From assembly GCA_945900965.1 (NCBI GenBank), contig CAMDKM010000035.1:1-36818 (forward strand): DNA of 36,818 nucleotides. The letters run 5' to 3'. A program made the position numbers and the translations under genes. Origin of the DNA: Bordetella parapertussis (lineage in GTDB: Bacteria; Pseudomonadota; Gammaproteobacteria; Burkholderiales; JACQAP01). The notes below the pieces were generated by a model, which searched no databases, was not told the origin of the DNA, and saw nothing but the letters and a program-made list of their open reading frames with translations. Positions 26,888 through 36,818 of this stretch are shown here, one piece after another; position 1 is the stretch's first letter, and each line of letters opens with the position of its first letter.

Positions 26888-29278
26888 ATGAGTCAGGCAA
26901 GCTACGTTATTCCGTTCAAACAGTTGCGCATGTCCGACATTGAACAAGTGGGCGGGAAAAATGCCTCGCTTGGCGAAATGATCAGCCAGTTGGCCAGTGC
27001 CGGCGTGCGGGTTCCCGGGGGCTTTGCGACCACGGCTTACGCATTTCGGGAGTTTCTTGCGGCCGGGGGGCTGGCCGGAAAAATTGACAAAACCTTGTCG
27101 GGGCTGGATGTGCACGATGTCTCGGCGCTGGTTGCGGCTGGGGCGCGGATCCGAAAATGGATCCTCGATACGCCCTTGCCCGGGGCCCTGGTGTCTGCTA
27201 TTACGCAGGGATACCAGGAACTGGTACGCGAGCGGGGCGCGGGGGCATCGTTTGCGGTGCGCTCATCGGCCACGGCCGAGGATCTTCCCGATGCCTCTTT
27301 CGCCGGGCAGCAGGAAACCTACCTGAACATTCACGGCGTGGAAAACGTACTGGAGGCGGTGCACCATGTGTTCGCCTCCCTGTATAACGACCGTGCCATT
27401 TCCTACCGGGTGCACCAGGGTTTTACGCACGCGGAGGTGGCCCTGTCCGCCGGGATTCAATGCATGGTACGCAGCGACCAGGGCGCGGCCGGGGTCATGT
27501 TCACACTGGATACCGAGTCAGGATTCGACAAGGTGGTGTTTATCACCGCGGCCTATGGCTTGGGCGAAACCGTGGTCCAGGGGCAGGTCAACCCCGATGA
27601 ATTCTACGTTTACAAACCGGCATTGATGGCAGGCCGGCCGGCGATTCTGCGCCGCAATCTGGGCAGCAAGGCCTTGCGTATGGTGTTTACCCAGAATCGT
27701 TCGGCGGGGAAATCCGTCGAGACTTTGCATGTTCCGGAAGTCGACAGGCGGAAATTTTCCATCGACGACCGTGAAGTCGAGGAACTGGCGCGTTATGCGC
27801 TGGCCATAGAAAGGCATTACGGCCGTCCCATGGATATCGAGTGGGGTCGTGACGGCGAGGATGGAAAACTGTATGTCTTGCAGGCCAGGCCGGAAACGGT
27901 CAAAGCCACGGAAAAAGAGCAGAAGCGGTTTCGCCTGAAAAAGCGTGGCGATATTCTGGCGACCGGGCGCTCCATTGGCAATCGCATTGGCACCGGCATT
28001 GTGCGGCTGATCAAGAATGCCTCCGAAATGCAGCGCGTGAAAACCGGCGATGTGCTGGTCACCGACATGACCGACCCGGATTGGGAGCCGGTCATGAAAA
28101 AGGCCGCCGCCATCGTGACCAACCGGGGCGGGCGCACCTGCCATGCCGCCATCATCGCGCGCGAGCTGGGCATTCCGGCGGTGGTGGGCTGTGGCGATGC
28201 GACCGAAAAACTGGTCGAGGACAAACCGGTCACCGTTTCCTGCGCGGAGGGCGATACGGGCTATGTGTATCGAGGCATCCTGGATATCGAAATACTGAAT
28301 TTGCAAATGGAAAAGCTGCCGGCGCTGCCGCTCAAGATCAGCATGAACGTCGGCAATCCGGAATTGGCCTTTGATTTCCAGCGCCTGCCCAATGAGGGCA
28401 TCGGCCTGGCGCGCCTGGAATTTATCATTGCCCGTATGATCGGCATTCATCCCCAGGCCGCGCTGGCCTATCCGAATGTCGATCCGGACCTTAAAAAACT
28501 CATCGACGCGCATTGCGCGGGATATTCCGATCCGGTGAATTTTTATGTCGAAAAACTTTGCGAGGGGATTGCGACGCTCGGGGCCGCCTTTTTCCCCAAG
28601 CCGGTGATCGTGCGTCTGTCGGATTTCAAATCGAACGAGTATTCAAGCCTCACCGGCGGTCGCCAATACGAACCGGTGGAGGAAAATCCGATGCTCGGTT
28701 TCCGCGGCGCTTCGCGCTATATCGCCGAGGGGTTCCGCGCCTGTTTCGAGCTTGAGTGCCGGGCGCTGCGCAAGGTGCGCGACGAAATGGGGCTGACCAA
28801 CATCGAAATCATGGTGCCATTCGTGCGCACGGTGCACGAGGCCGAGCAGGTAATTGGATTGTTGAAAAAAAACGGCCTGGAGCGCGGACGCAACGGCTTG
28901 CGGGTCATCATGATGTGCGAATTACCGGCCAATGCGATTCTGGCAGATCAGTTTCTGCAGCATTTTGACGGCTTTTCCATCGGCTCCAACGACATGACCC
29001 AGTTGACGCTCGGGCTGGACCGGGATTCGGGCATCGTTGCCGGTCAGTTCGACGAGCGCGATCCGGCGGTGAAGATCATGCTGCAACTGGCGATTCAGGC
29101 CTGCCGCAAGGCAGGCAAATATGTCGGCATCTGCGGACAGGGACCTTCCGATCACCCGGATCTGGCGCTGTGGCTGATGGAGCAGGGCATCGACGCCATC
29201 TCGCTCAATCCCGATGCCGTGGTGGAAACCTGGCTGGCGCTGGGCAAACATGTTACGGCACGCGCCGCCGCAGCTTGA
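26888..29278 (+). CDS. ppsA: Phosphoenolpyruvate synthase
   Basis: PpsA makes PEP from pyruvate with ATP, giving AMP and phosphate, and starts gluconeogenesis. The 796 residues have the order N-terminal ATP-binding domain ([32 protein letters not shown]), the swivelling phospho-His domain with [18 protein letters not shown], where the catalytic His is residue 419, and the C-terminal PEP/pyruvate TIM barrel ([30 protein letters not shown] with the catalytic Cys). The Thr before Cys-His in the central motif is the expected target of PpsR, encoded divergently. ATG 26888 is used; a TTG 15 bases upstream is possible but adds unrelated residues. No clear ribosome-binding site is seen. Confidence 0.97.
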   Translation: MSQASYVIPFKQLRMSDIEQVGGKNASLGEMISQLASAGVRVPGGFATTAYAFREFLAAGGLAGKIDKTLSGLDVHDVSALVAAGARIRKWILDTPLPGALVSAITQGYQELVRERGAGASFAVRSSATAEDLPDASFAGQQETYLNIHGVENVLEAVHHVFASLYNDRAISYRVHQGFTHAEVALSAGIQCMVRSDQGAAGVMFTLDTESGFDKVVFITAAYGLGETVVQGQVNPDEFYVYKPALMAGRPAILRRNLGSKALRMVFTQNRSAGKSVETLHVPEVDRRKFSIDDREVEELARYALAIERHYGRPMDIEWGRDGEDGKLYVLQARPETVKATEKEQKRFRLKKRGDILATGRSIGNRIGTGIVRLIKNASEMQRVKTGDVLVTDMTDPDWEPVMKKAAAIVTNRGGRTCHAAIIARELGIPAVVGCGDATEKLVEDKPVTVSCAEGDTGYVYRGILDIEILNLQMEKLPALPLKISMNVGNPELAFDFQRLPNEGIGLARLEFIIARMIGIHPQAALAYPNVDPDLKKLIDAHCAGYSDPVNFYVEKLCEGIATLGAAFFPKPVIVRLSDFKSNEYSSLTGGRQYEPVEENPMLGFRGASRYIAEGFRACFELECRALRKVRDEMGLTNIEIMVPFVRTVHEAEQVIGLLKKNGLERGRNGLRVIMMCELPANAILADQFLQHFDGFSIGSNDMTQLTLGLDRDSGIVAGQFDERDPAVKIMLQLAIQACRKAGKYVGICGQGPSDHPDLALWLMEQGIDAISLNPDAVVETWLALGKHVTARAAAA

Positions 29279-29286
29279 GCGGCGGC
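29264..29286 (+). terminator. GC hairpin over the ppsA stop (weak terminator candidate)
   Basis: GCCGCCGC (29264-29271) pairs with GCGGCGGC (29279-29286) around a seven-base loop that contains the ppsA stop codon. It is a very stable eight-pair stem, but no T-run follows, so it may protect the 3' end or slow polymerase rather than act as an intrinsic terminator. Confidence 0.35.
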
Positions 29287-29316
29287 ACAATCCGTCTGCG
29301 CTTAAGGTTTCGTAAA

Positions 29317-31047
<1,731 letters not shown>

Positions 31048-31051
31048 TCCC

Positions 31052-31900
31052 ATGAAGCTTTGCGGATTCGAGGTGGGTCTTACCCGTCCGTTGTTTCTGA
31101 TTGCCGGTCCCTGCGTGATCGAGTCTCGGGAAATGGCCATGGACACCGCCGGCCGGCTCAAGGAGCTGACAACGGCCCTGGGCATCCCCTTCATCTATAA
31201 ATCCTCTTACGACAAGGCCAACCGGAGTTCCGGGGCCTCGTTTCGCGGATTGGGAATGGAGAAGGGCTTGCAGATTCTGGGGGACGTGCGCCGGCAGATT
31301 GGTGTACCGGTGTTGACCGATGTCCATGCTGAAGACGAAATCGCGGCCGTCGCGGCGGTGGTGGATGTGTTGCAGACGCCGGCTTTTTTATGCCGGCAGA
31401 CGGATTTCATCCGCGCAGTCGCCACCTGCGGCAAGCCGGTCAATATCAAGAAAGGCCAGTTTCTGGCCCCGGGCGATATGAAACACGTGGTGGACAAGGC
31501 GCGCGAAGCGAGCGGGCAAGACAACATCATGGTCTGCGAGCGGGGTGCGAGTTTCGGTTACAACAATCTGGTGTCGGACATGCGCTCGTTGGCTATCCTG
31601 CGCGAGACCGGATGTCCGGTGGTATTCGACGCAACCCATTCCGTCCAATTGCCGGGTGGCAAGGGAAGCAGCAGCGGAGGCCAGCGCGAATTTGTTCCGG
31701 TCCTGGCGCGTGCCGCGGTGGCGAGCGGCATTTCCGGCATCTTCATGGAAACCCATCCCGATCCCGCCAAGGCCTTGTCCGATGGACCGAATGCCTGGCC
31801 GCTGGACATGATGAAGACTTTGCTGGAGACGCTCAAGGCGCTCGACACCCTGGTTAAGAAGCAGGGTTTTGCGGAAGAGCTGCTGGCGACACGACTCTAA
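31052..31900 (+). CDS. kdsA: 3-deoxy-D-manno-octulosonate 8-phosphate synthase
   Basis: KdsA condenses arabinose 5-phosphate with PEP to Kdo 8-phosphate, the precursor of the inner-core sugar of lipopolysaccharide. The 282-residue TIM barrel has [39 protein letters not shown]-like [27 protein letters not shown] and [17 protein letters not shown]. The cysteine in AGPC (residue 21) occupies the place of the metal-binding Cys of the metal-dependent class, where E. coli has Asn, so this enzyme is probably metal-dependent. The start lies four bases after the pyrG stop. It links PEP made by PpsA and eno, its neighbours, to envelope synthesis. Confidence 0.97.
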   Translation: MKLCGFEVGLTRPLFLIAGPCVIESREMAMDTAGRLKELTTALGIPFIYKSSYDKANRSSGASFRGLGMEKGLQILGDVRRQIGVPVLTDVHAEDEIAAVAAVVDVLQTPAFLCRQTDFIRAVATCGKPVNIKKGQFLAPGDMKHVVDKAREASGQDNIMVCERGASFGYNNLVSDMRSLAILRETGCPVVFDATHSVQLPGGKGSSSGGQREFVPVLARAAVASGISGIFMETHPDPAKALSDGPNAWPLDMMKTLLETLKALDTLVKKQGFAEELLATRL

Positions 31901-31905
31901 ACTAG

Positions 31906-33213
<1,308 letters not shown>

Positions 33214-33217
33214 CCGC

Positions 33218-33526
33218 ATGCGACTGATCGCGCTTGCCCTCATGGTGTTGGTTGTGCTGATCCAGGGGCCGCTATGGTTCGGCAAAGGCGGTTGGCCGCG
33301 GGTATGGGAGATAAATTCCCAGATTCAGGCACAGCGCGACGTCAATCTTCGACTGGCGACGCGCAATGCGGCGCTGGACGCCGATGTGGCCGATTTGAAG
33401 CGCGGTTATGAGGCGATCGAAGAACGTGCCCGTGTCGAACTGGGCATGATCAAGCAGGATGAGATTTTTTTCCAGACCATGCGGCCGTCATCGGCCCCCG
33501 CCCCGTTGTCTTCCGATCGGCCCTGA
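33218..33526 (+). CDS. ftsB: Cell division protein FtsB
   Basis: FtsB is a small bitopic protein which, with FtsL and FtsQ, links early and late division proteins and helps activate septal peptidoglycan synthesis. The 102 residues have a short N-terminus, one membrane helix (about 3-19, LIALALMVLVVLIQGPLWF), then the conserved GKGGWPRVWEI motif and a periplasmic coiled coil (about 33-72) ending in RARVELGMIKQDEIFFQ, the typical FtsB end. The C-terminal tail is Pro/Ser-rich. It follows eno directly, as in most beta- and gammaproteobacteria. In many gammas ispD comes next; here the next gene is mobA on the other strand. Confidence 0.94.
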   Translation: MRLIALALMVLVVLIQGPLWFGKGGWPRVWEINSQIQAQRDVNLRLATRNAALDADVADLKRGYEAIEERARVELGMIKQDEIFFQTMRPSSAPAPLSSDRP

Positions 33527-33536
33527 AGCAGGTGGT

Positions 33537-34136
33537 TCAGTCGCTTTGCGCGTGACGCAGTTCGTCGAGGGTATTCAGATTTCGAAAGGCATCGACCTGA
33601 TCGTCGAACGCAACTTCCACAACGGCCAGATTTGCGTACCAGGTGTCGAACTTGCGTCCACCACTGCCCAGAAAGGCTTCCAGGTGCGGCAGCAATTTTC
33701 GCCTTGCCAGACAAAAAACCGGATGTACCTGATGGCCGGTTCTCGCAACCGATAGCTCGCAGCGCGGGTCTTGCAGCGGGAGGGCCAGGCGCGTGATGAG
33801 ATCCAGGGGTAGAAAGGGCGTGTCACACGGAACACTCGCCACCAGATCACTGGTGGTGGTCTTTAATCCCGCGTGTAATCCGGCGAGCGGACCGGCGAAG
33901 CCACCCACCTGGTCGGCAATGACCGAATAGCCGAACGAAGCATAGCGCTCGGCATTGCGATTGGCGACGATCAGAACGTCGGTTACCTGAGATCTGATTC
34001 GATCCAACACCGTGCATACAAGAGGCCGGCCGCGAAAGTCTTGAAGGCCCTTGTCCTGGCCACCCATTCGACGGCCCGCTCCTCCGGCAAGAATGATGGC
34101 CGTCACCGCCTCTTGGGTTGTGGCTCGATCTTTCAT
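33537..34136 (-). CDS. mobA: Molybdenum cofactor guanylyltransferase
   Basis: MobA attaches GMP to molybdopterin, making the bis-MGD cofactor of enzymes such as nitrate reductase, DMSO reductase and formate dehydrogenase. The 199 residues form a nucleotidyltransferase fold: the signature TAIILAGGAGRRMGGQDKGL with the GTP-binding Gly loop and Lys, GFAGPLAGLHAGL in the middle, and ASVPCDTPFLPLDLI with the metal-binding Asp. Its presence implies bis-MGD enzymes in the organism. It faces ftsB with only 10 bases between the two stops, and I see no hairpin there. The upstream region is shared with the transporter gene, which diverges. Confidence 0.93.
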   Translation of the reverse strand: MKDRATTQEAVTAIILAGGAGRRMGGQDKGLQDFRGRPLVCTVLDRIRSQVTDVLIVANRNAERYASFGYSVIADQVGGFAGPLAGLHAGLKTTTSDLVASVPCDTPFLPLDLITRLALPLQDPRCELSVARTGHQVHPVFCLARRKLLPHLEAFLGSGGRKFDTWYANLAVVEVAFDDQVDAFRNLNTLDELRHAQSD

Positions 34137-34267
34137 TTTGCTCAGCCGGACTCGAAAGTTCCGTCCACATCACCTGAAACGTAAAAGCGAATATTACGGG
34201 TAGAATTCTCCAAGGTGCGGGATCAGCACCAACGTAGAGCATAAATAACAACGTTGAGGAGGAAATC

Positions 34268-35902
34268 ATGATCGAGCTGTTAGCCAAGGAACGCACCATC
34301 GCCCAGGCAGGATTCAATCGGTGGCTGGTACCCCCGGCAGCTTTGTGCATCCATCTGTGCATCGGCATGGCCTATGGATTCTCCGTGTTCTGGCTGCCCT
34401 TGACCAAGGCGCTGGGTATTACGACATCCATCGCTTGCCCGGCCGAAATGGGTTGGGTCGCCAAGTTGTTCACCACTGCCTGCGATTGGGATAAGCCGAT
34501 GCTGGGCTGGATGTACACCTTGTTTTTCGTGTTCCTTGGCTCCAGCGCGGCCATCTGGGGCGGCTGGCTGGAACGTGCCGGCCCGCGCAAGGCCGGCGTG
34601 GTGTCGGCCTTGTGCTGGTGCGGCGGCCTGGTGATGTCGGCCATCGGCGTGTATACCCATCAGCTTTGGCTGATGTGGCTGGGTTCCGGAATTATCGGCG
34701 GCATTGGCTTGGGCCTGGGATACATCTCGCCGGTTTCCACCTTGATCAAATGGTTTCCGGACCGGCGGGGCATGGCAACCGGCATGGCCATCATGGGATT
34801 CGGTGGTGGGGCCATGATCGGCTCGCCGGTGGCGGACCGCTTGATGAAATTTTTTGCCACCGAGACGTCCGTAGGCGTCTGGGAGACTTTTTTGACCATG
34901 GCGGCCATCTACATTGTTTTCATGATGATTGGTGCGCTGGCCTATAGGGTGCCTCCCACCGGCTGGAAGCCGGCTGGCTGGACGCCGCCCGCATCGCAAG
35001 CGGCCAATGCCATGATTACCCAACGTCATGTTCATCTGAACAAAGCCTGGCGCACGCCGCAGTTCTGGTGTCTGTGGGGAATTTTGTGTCTGAACGTATC
35101 GGCAGGTATCGGAGTCATCGGTATGTCTTCGCCGATGTTGCAGGAAATTTTCGGCGGTGCCCTGATAGGGTTGGATCTCAAGTTCGACCAGCTGGACAAG
35201 GCGCAACTCGGGCAGATTGCCGCCATCGCCGCGGGATTTACCGGATTGCTGAGTTTGTTCAATATTGCCGGACGGATCCTCTGGGCTTCGTTTTCCGATT
35301 ACATCGGCCGCAGAACGACTTATTTTGTGTTTTTTACACTGGGATTCCTGCTGTATGCCTATGCGCCCAGCGCCGGCCACGCCGGGAGTGTGGCGCTGTT
35401 CGTGGGCGCCTTCTGTTTCATTCTCACTATGTATGGGGGAGGCTTCGCGACCATTCCGGCCTATCTGGCCGACATGTTCGGCACTCAGATGGTGGGGGCT
35501 ATTCACGGGCGCCTGTTGACGGCATGGTCGGTAGCGGGAATTCTGGGCCCGGTGCTGGTCAATTACATCAACGATTTCCAGATCAAGTCCGGCGTGCCCA
35601 AGAGCCAGGCTTATGACACCACGATGTACGTGCTGGCGGGTTTGCTGGTGGGTGGATTTATCTGCAACCTGCTGGTGCGCCCGGTGGCGGCCAAATGGTT
35701 CATGACGGATGAGGAATTGGCGGCGGAACGCAGGCTCGCACACGATGCCGCGGCAGGGGGTACGGTAGGTGGAAATGCCGCGGCACTAAGCGGGCGCGGC
35801 AGTCACCGGGGGCTGGTCGCCGTATTCTGGTTGTTCGTGGGCATTCCGCTCGCCTGGGGTGTCTGGAATACGGTGGCCAAGGCGCTGGTGTTGTTCCGCT
35901 GA
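34268..35902 (+). CDS. OFA-family (oxalate/formate-type) MFS transporter
   Basis: This is a major-facilitator antiporter-like protein of the OFA group, whose known members exchange oxalate and formate or move other small carboxylates. The substrate here is unknown. The 544 residues have about 12 membrane helices plus one more at the C-terminus (VAVFWLFVGIPLAWGVW, about 518-536). Family motifs: WLERAGPRKAGVVSALCW, GLGLGYISPVSTLIKWFPDR, GMATGMAIMGFGGGAMIGSP and NIAGRILWASFSDYIGRR. It is about 120 residues longer than OxlT (418). Between helices 1 and 2 there is a long loop with two cysteines (IACPAEMGW and TTACDWDKP) that would be periplasmic and may form a disulfide. ATG 34268 has a very strong GAGGAGG at 34256-34262. 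An SDR gene follows after 21 bases. Confidence 0.88.
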   Translation: MIELLAKERTIAQAGFNRWLVPPAALCIHLCIGMAYGFSVFWLPLTKALGITTSIACPAEMGWVAKLFTTACDWDKPMLGWMYTLFFVFLGSSAAIWGGWLERAGPRKAGVVSALCWCGGLVMSAIGVYTHQLWLMWLGSGIIGGIGLGLGYISPVSTLIKWFPDRRGMATGMAIMGFGGGAMIGSPVADRLMKFFATETSVGVWETFLTMAAIYIVFMMIGALAYRVPPTGWKPAGWTPPASQAANAMITQRHVHLNKAWRTPQFWCLWGILCLNVSAGIGVIGMSSPMLQEIFGGALIGLDLKFDQLDKAQLGQIAAIAAGFTGLLSLFNIAGRILWASFSDYIGRRTTYFVFFTLGFLLYAYAPSAGHAGSVALFVGAFCFILTMYGGGFATIPAYLADMFGTQMVGAIHGRLLTAWSVAGILGPVLVNYINDFQIKSGVPKSQAYDTTMYVLAGLLVGGFICNLLVRPVAAKWFMTDEELAAERRLAHDAAAGGTVGGNAAALSGRGSHRGLVAVFWLFVGIPLAWGVWNTVAKALVLFR

Positions 35903-35923
35903 ACTGCGGCGACTGCGTTTTGT

Positions 35924-36673
35924 ATGAGAAATCGGAATTTGCTGGTGACGGGCGGCGCGAGGGGAATCGGCGCGGCCACGGCGGTGCTCGCCGCCAGCCA
36001 GGGTTACAAAGTTGCGGTCAACTATTTACGTAATCGAGAAGCGGCGGAGAGTGTCGTGAACACCATCCGGCAGAACGGCGGCAAGGCCATCGCGGTGGCG
36101 GGGGACGTTGCAACGGAAACCGGGGTGATGCAGTTGTTCGCGACGGTGGACAGGGAACTTGGCCCGTTATCGGCGCTGGTCAACAATGCCGGAATTCTTG
36201 AAAAACAAACGCGCCTCGAAAATCTGGACGCGGCACGGATTCACCGGGTGTTCGCCACCAATGTCATTGGTTCTTTTCTCTGCGCGCGCGAGTCCGTGCG
36301 CCGCATGTCAACCAAACACGGCGGCGCCGGCGGGGCGATCGTGAACGTTTCTTCGGGCGCATCGCGTATCGGTGCGCCGGGAGAGTACATTGACTATGCC
36401 GCTTCCAAAGGTGCGGTCGATACGTTTACACTCGGCTTGTCGAAGGAGGTTGCGGAAGAAGGCATTCGTGTCAACGCCGTGCGGCCGGGTTTCATTTATA
36501 CGGAAATGCATGCCAGCGGCGGCGAGCCGAATCGCGTCGACAGGGTAAAGGCCCTGGTGCCCATGAAACGGGGCGGACAACCGCAAGAGGTCGCCGAGGC
36601 GATTCTCTGGCTGTTATCGGATCAAGCATCTTATGTCACTGGCGCATTTATCGATGTGACCGGGGGACGCTAG
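35924..36673 (+). CDS. SDR-family oxidoreductase
   Basis: This is a classical short-chain dehydrogenase/reductase of 249 residues that uses NAD(P)(H). The cofactor loop is TGGARGIG (about 9-16), followed by NNAG (about 87-90), the catalytic Ser in VNVSSGAS, and YxxxK as YAASK (about 153-157), with the C-terminal SYVTGAFIDVTGGR. Arg/Asn after the second strand (NYLRNREAAE) suggests NADP(H) preference, which is inference. It resembles FabG-like and sugar/aldehyde reductases; the substrate is unknown. It lies 21 bases after the OFA transporter and is probably cotranscribed, although its start lacks a clear ribosome-binding site. The pairing might mean uptake plus reduction/oxidation of the same compound, which is speculation. 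Confidence 0.9.
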   Translation: MRNRNLLVTGGARGIGAATAVLAASQGYKVAVNYLRNREAAESVVNTIRQNGGKAIAVAGDVATETGVMQLFATVDRELGPLSALVNNAGILEKQTRLENLDAARIHRVFATNVIGSFLCARESVRRMSTKHGGAGGAIVNVSSGASRIGAPGEYIDYAASKGAVDTFTLGLSKEVAEEGIRVNAVRPGFIYTEMHASGGEPNRVDRVKALVPMKRGGQPQEVAEAILWLLSDQASYVTGAFIDVTGGR

Positions 36674-36748
36674 TGTAGTGCTTCGTACTTGGTGGCTCTT
36701 ATGATTGAGTGTTGCCACGGCTGACTGCGCGACAAAAGCAGCGAAATT

Positions 36749-36818
36749 GGTGCCAGACAAGGCGCAAACCGCAGCCAGGTTGAACACCTGGCGAGGATTT
36801 GTAACGCCGTATGGCGCC
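36749..36818. repeat. Large imperfect palindrome at the right edge, family C
   Basis: The left arm, starting GGTGCCAGACAAGGCGCAAA at 36749, and the right arm, ending at 36818 with GTAACGCCGTATGGCGCC, are imperfect reverse complements of about 30 bases each. The centre CAGGT-TGAAC-ACCTG (36776-36790) is a perfect five-pair hairpin. It differs from families A and B. It begins 76 bases after the SDR stop; whether it continues past the window edge cannot be seen. Confidence 0.6.

Noticed and set aside
34280-35743. Long minus-strand frame opposite the OFA transporter (487 codons)
   Set aside because: The composition is rich in His, Gln and Arg as expected for an antisense shadow; the plus-strand frame has clear MFS motifs.

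Overview
The window reads as a core chromosomal segment of a Gram-negative proteobacterium, most likely a betaproteobacterium (Nitrosomonadales/Burkholderiales-like). This rests on gene order and family-specific wording: hisZ between the hfl genes and purA, the order uppS-cdsA-dxr-rseP-bamA, divergent ppsR/ppsA, the betaproteobacterial style of frr and lpxA, and a Cys-type (metal-dependent) KdsA. The taxonomic call is inference; no 16S rRNA gene is present.

Layout. (1) 1-1675: the end of an integrated element. It holds a P4-type tyrosine integrase on the minus strand, broken by one frameshift, with a cluster of C-rich repeats in front of its start; the rest of the element would lie to the left of the window. 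(2) 1676-7901: hflX-hflK-hflC-DUF2065-hisZ-purA, covering ribosome rescue/GTPase, FtsH-protease regulation, histidine and AMP synthesis. (3) 7902-8255: a minus-strand tRNA-Leu(CAG) with its own promoter and a dispersed palindromic repeat. (4) 8256-11248: rnr-rlmB. (5) 11249-25753: a long co-directional run rpsB-tsf-pyrH-frr-uppS-cdsA-dxr-rseP-bamA-skp-lpxD-fabZ-lpxA-lpxB-rnhB, joining translation, isoprenoid/undecaprenyl, phospholipid, outer-membrane assembly and lipid A synthesis. (6) 25754-29278: a second kind of palindromic repeat, then divergent ppsR and ppsA (PEP synthase and its regulatory kinase/phosphorylase). (7) 29279-33526: pyrG-kdsA-eno-ftsB. (8) 33527-36818: convergent mobA, an OFA-family (oxalate/formate-type) MFS transporter with an SDR oxidoreductase behind it, and a large palindromic repeat at the right edge.

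How the parts fit. Nearly everything between 1676 and 33526 is housekeeping. The envelope genes form a supply chain: UppS gives the lipid carrier, CdsA the phospholipid precursor, LpxA/LpxD/LpxB with FabZ the lipid A core, KdsA the Kdo precursor, BamA and Skp outer-membrane protein assembly, RseP the envelope-stress protease. Many genes overlap by a few bases and use TTG or GTG starts, which points to translational coupling.

Novelty. I did not find a convincing undescribed multi-gene system. The best leads are non-coding: two homologous direct copies of a ~150-bp imperfect palindrome flanking purA/tRNA-Leu, a different arm-repeat palindrome between rnhB and ppsR, a third palindrome at the right edge, an intercistronic attenuator between rpsB and tsf, a structured rpsB leader, and the integrase boundary immediately upstream of hflX.
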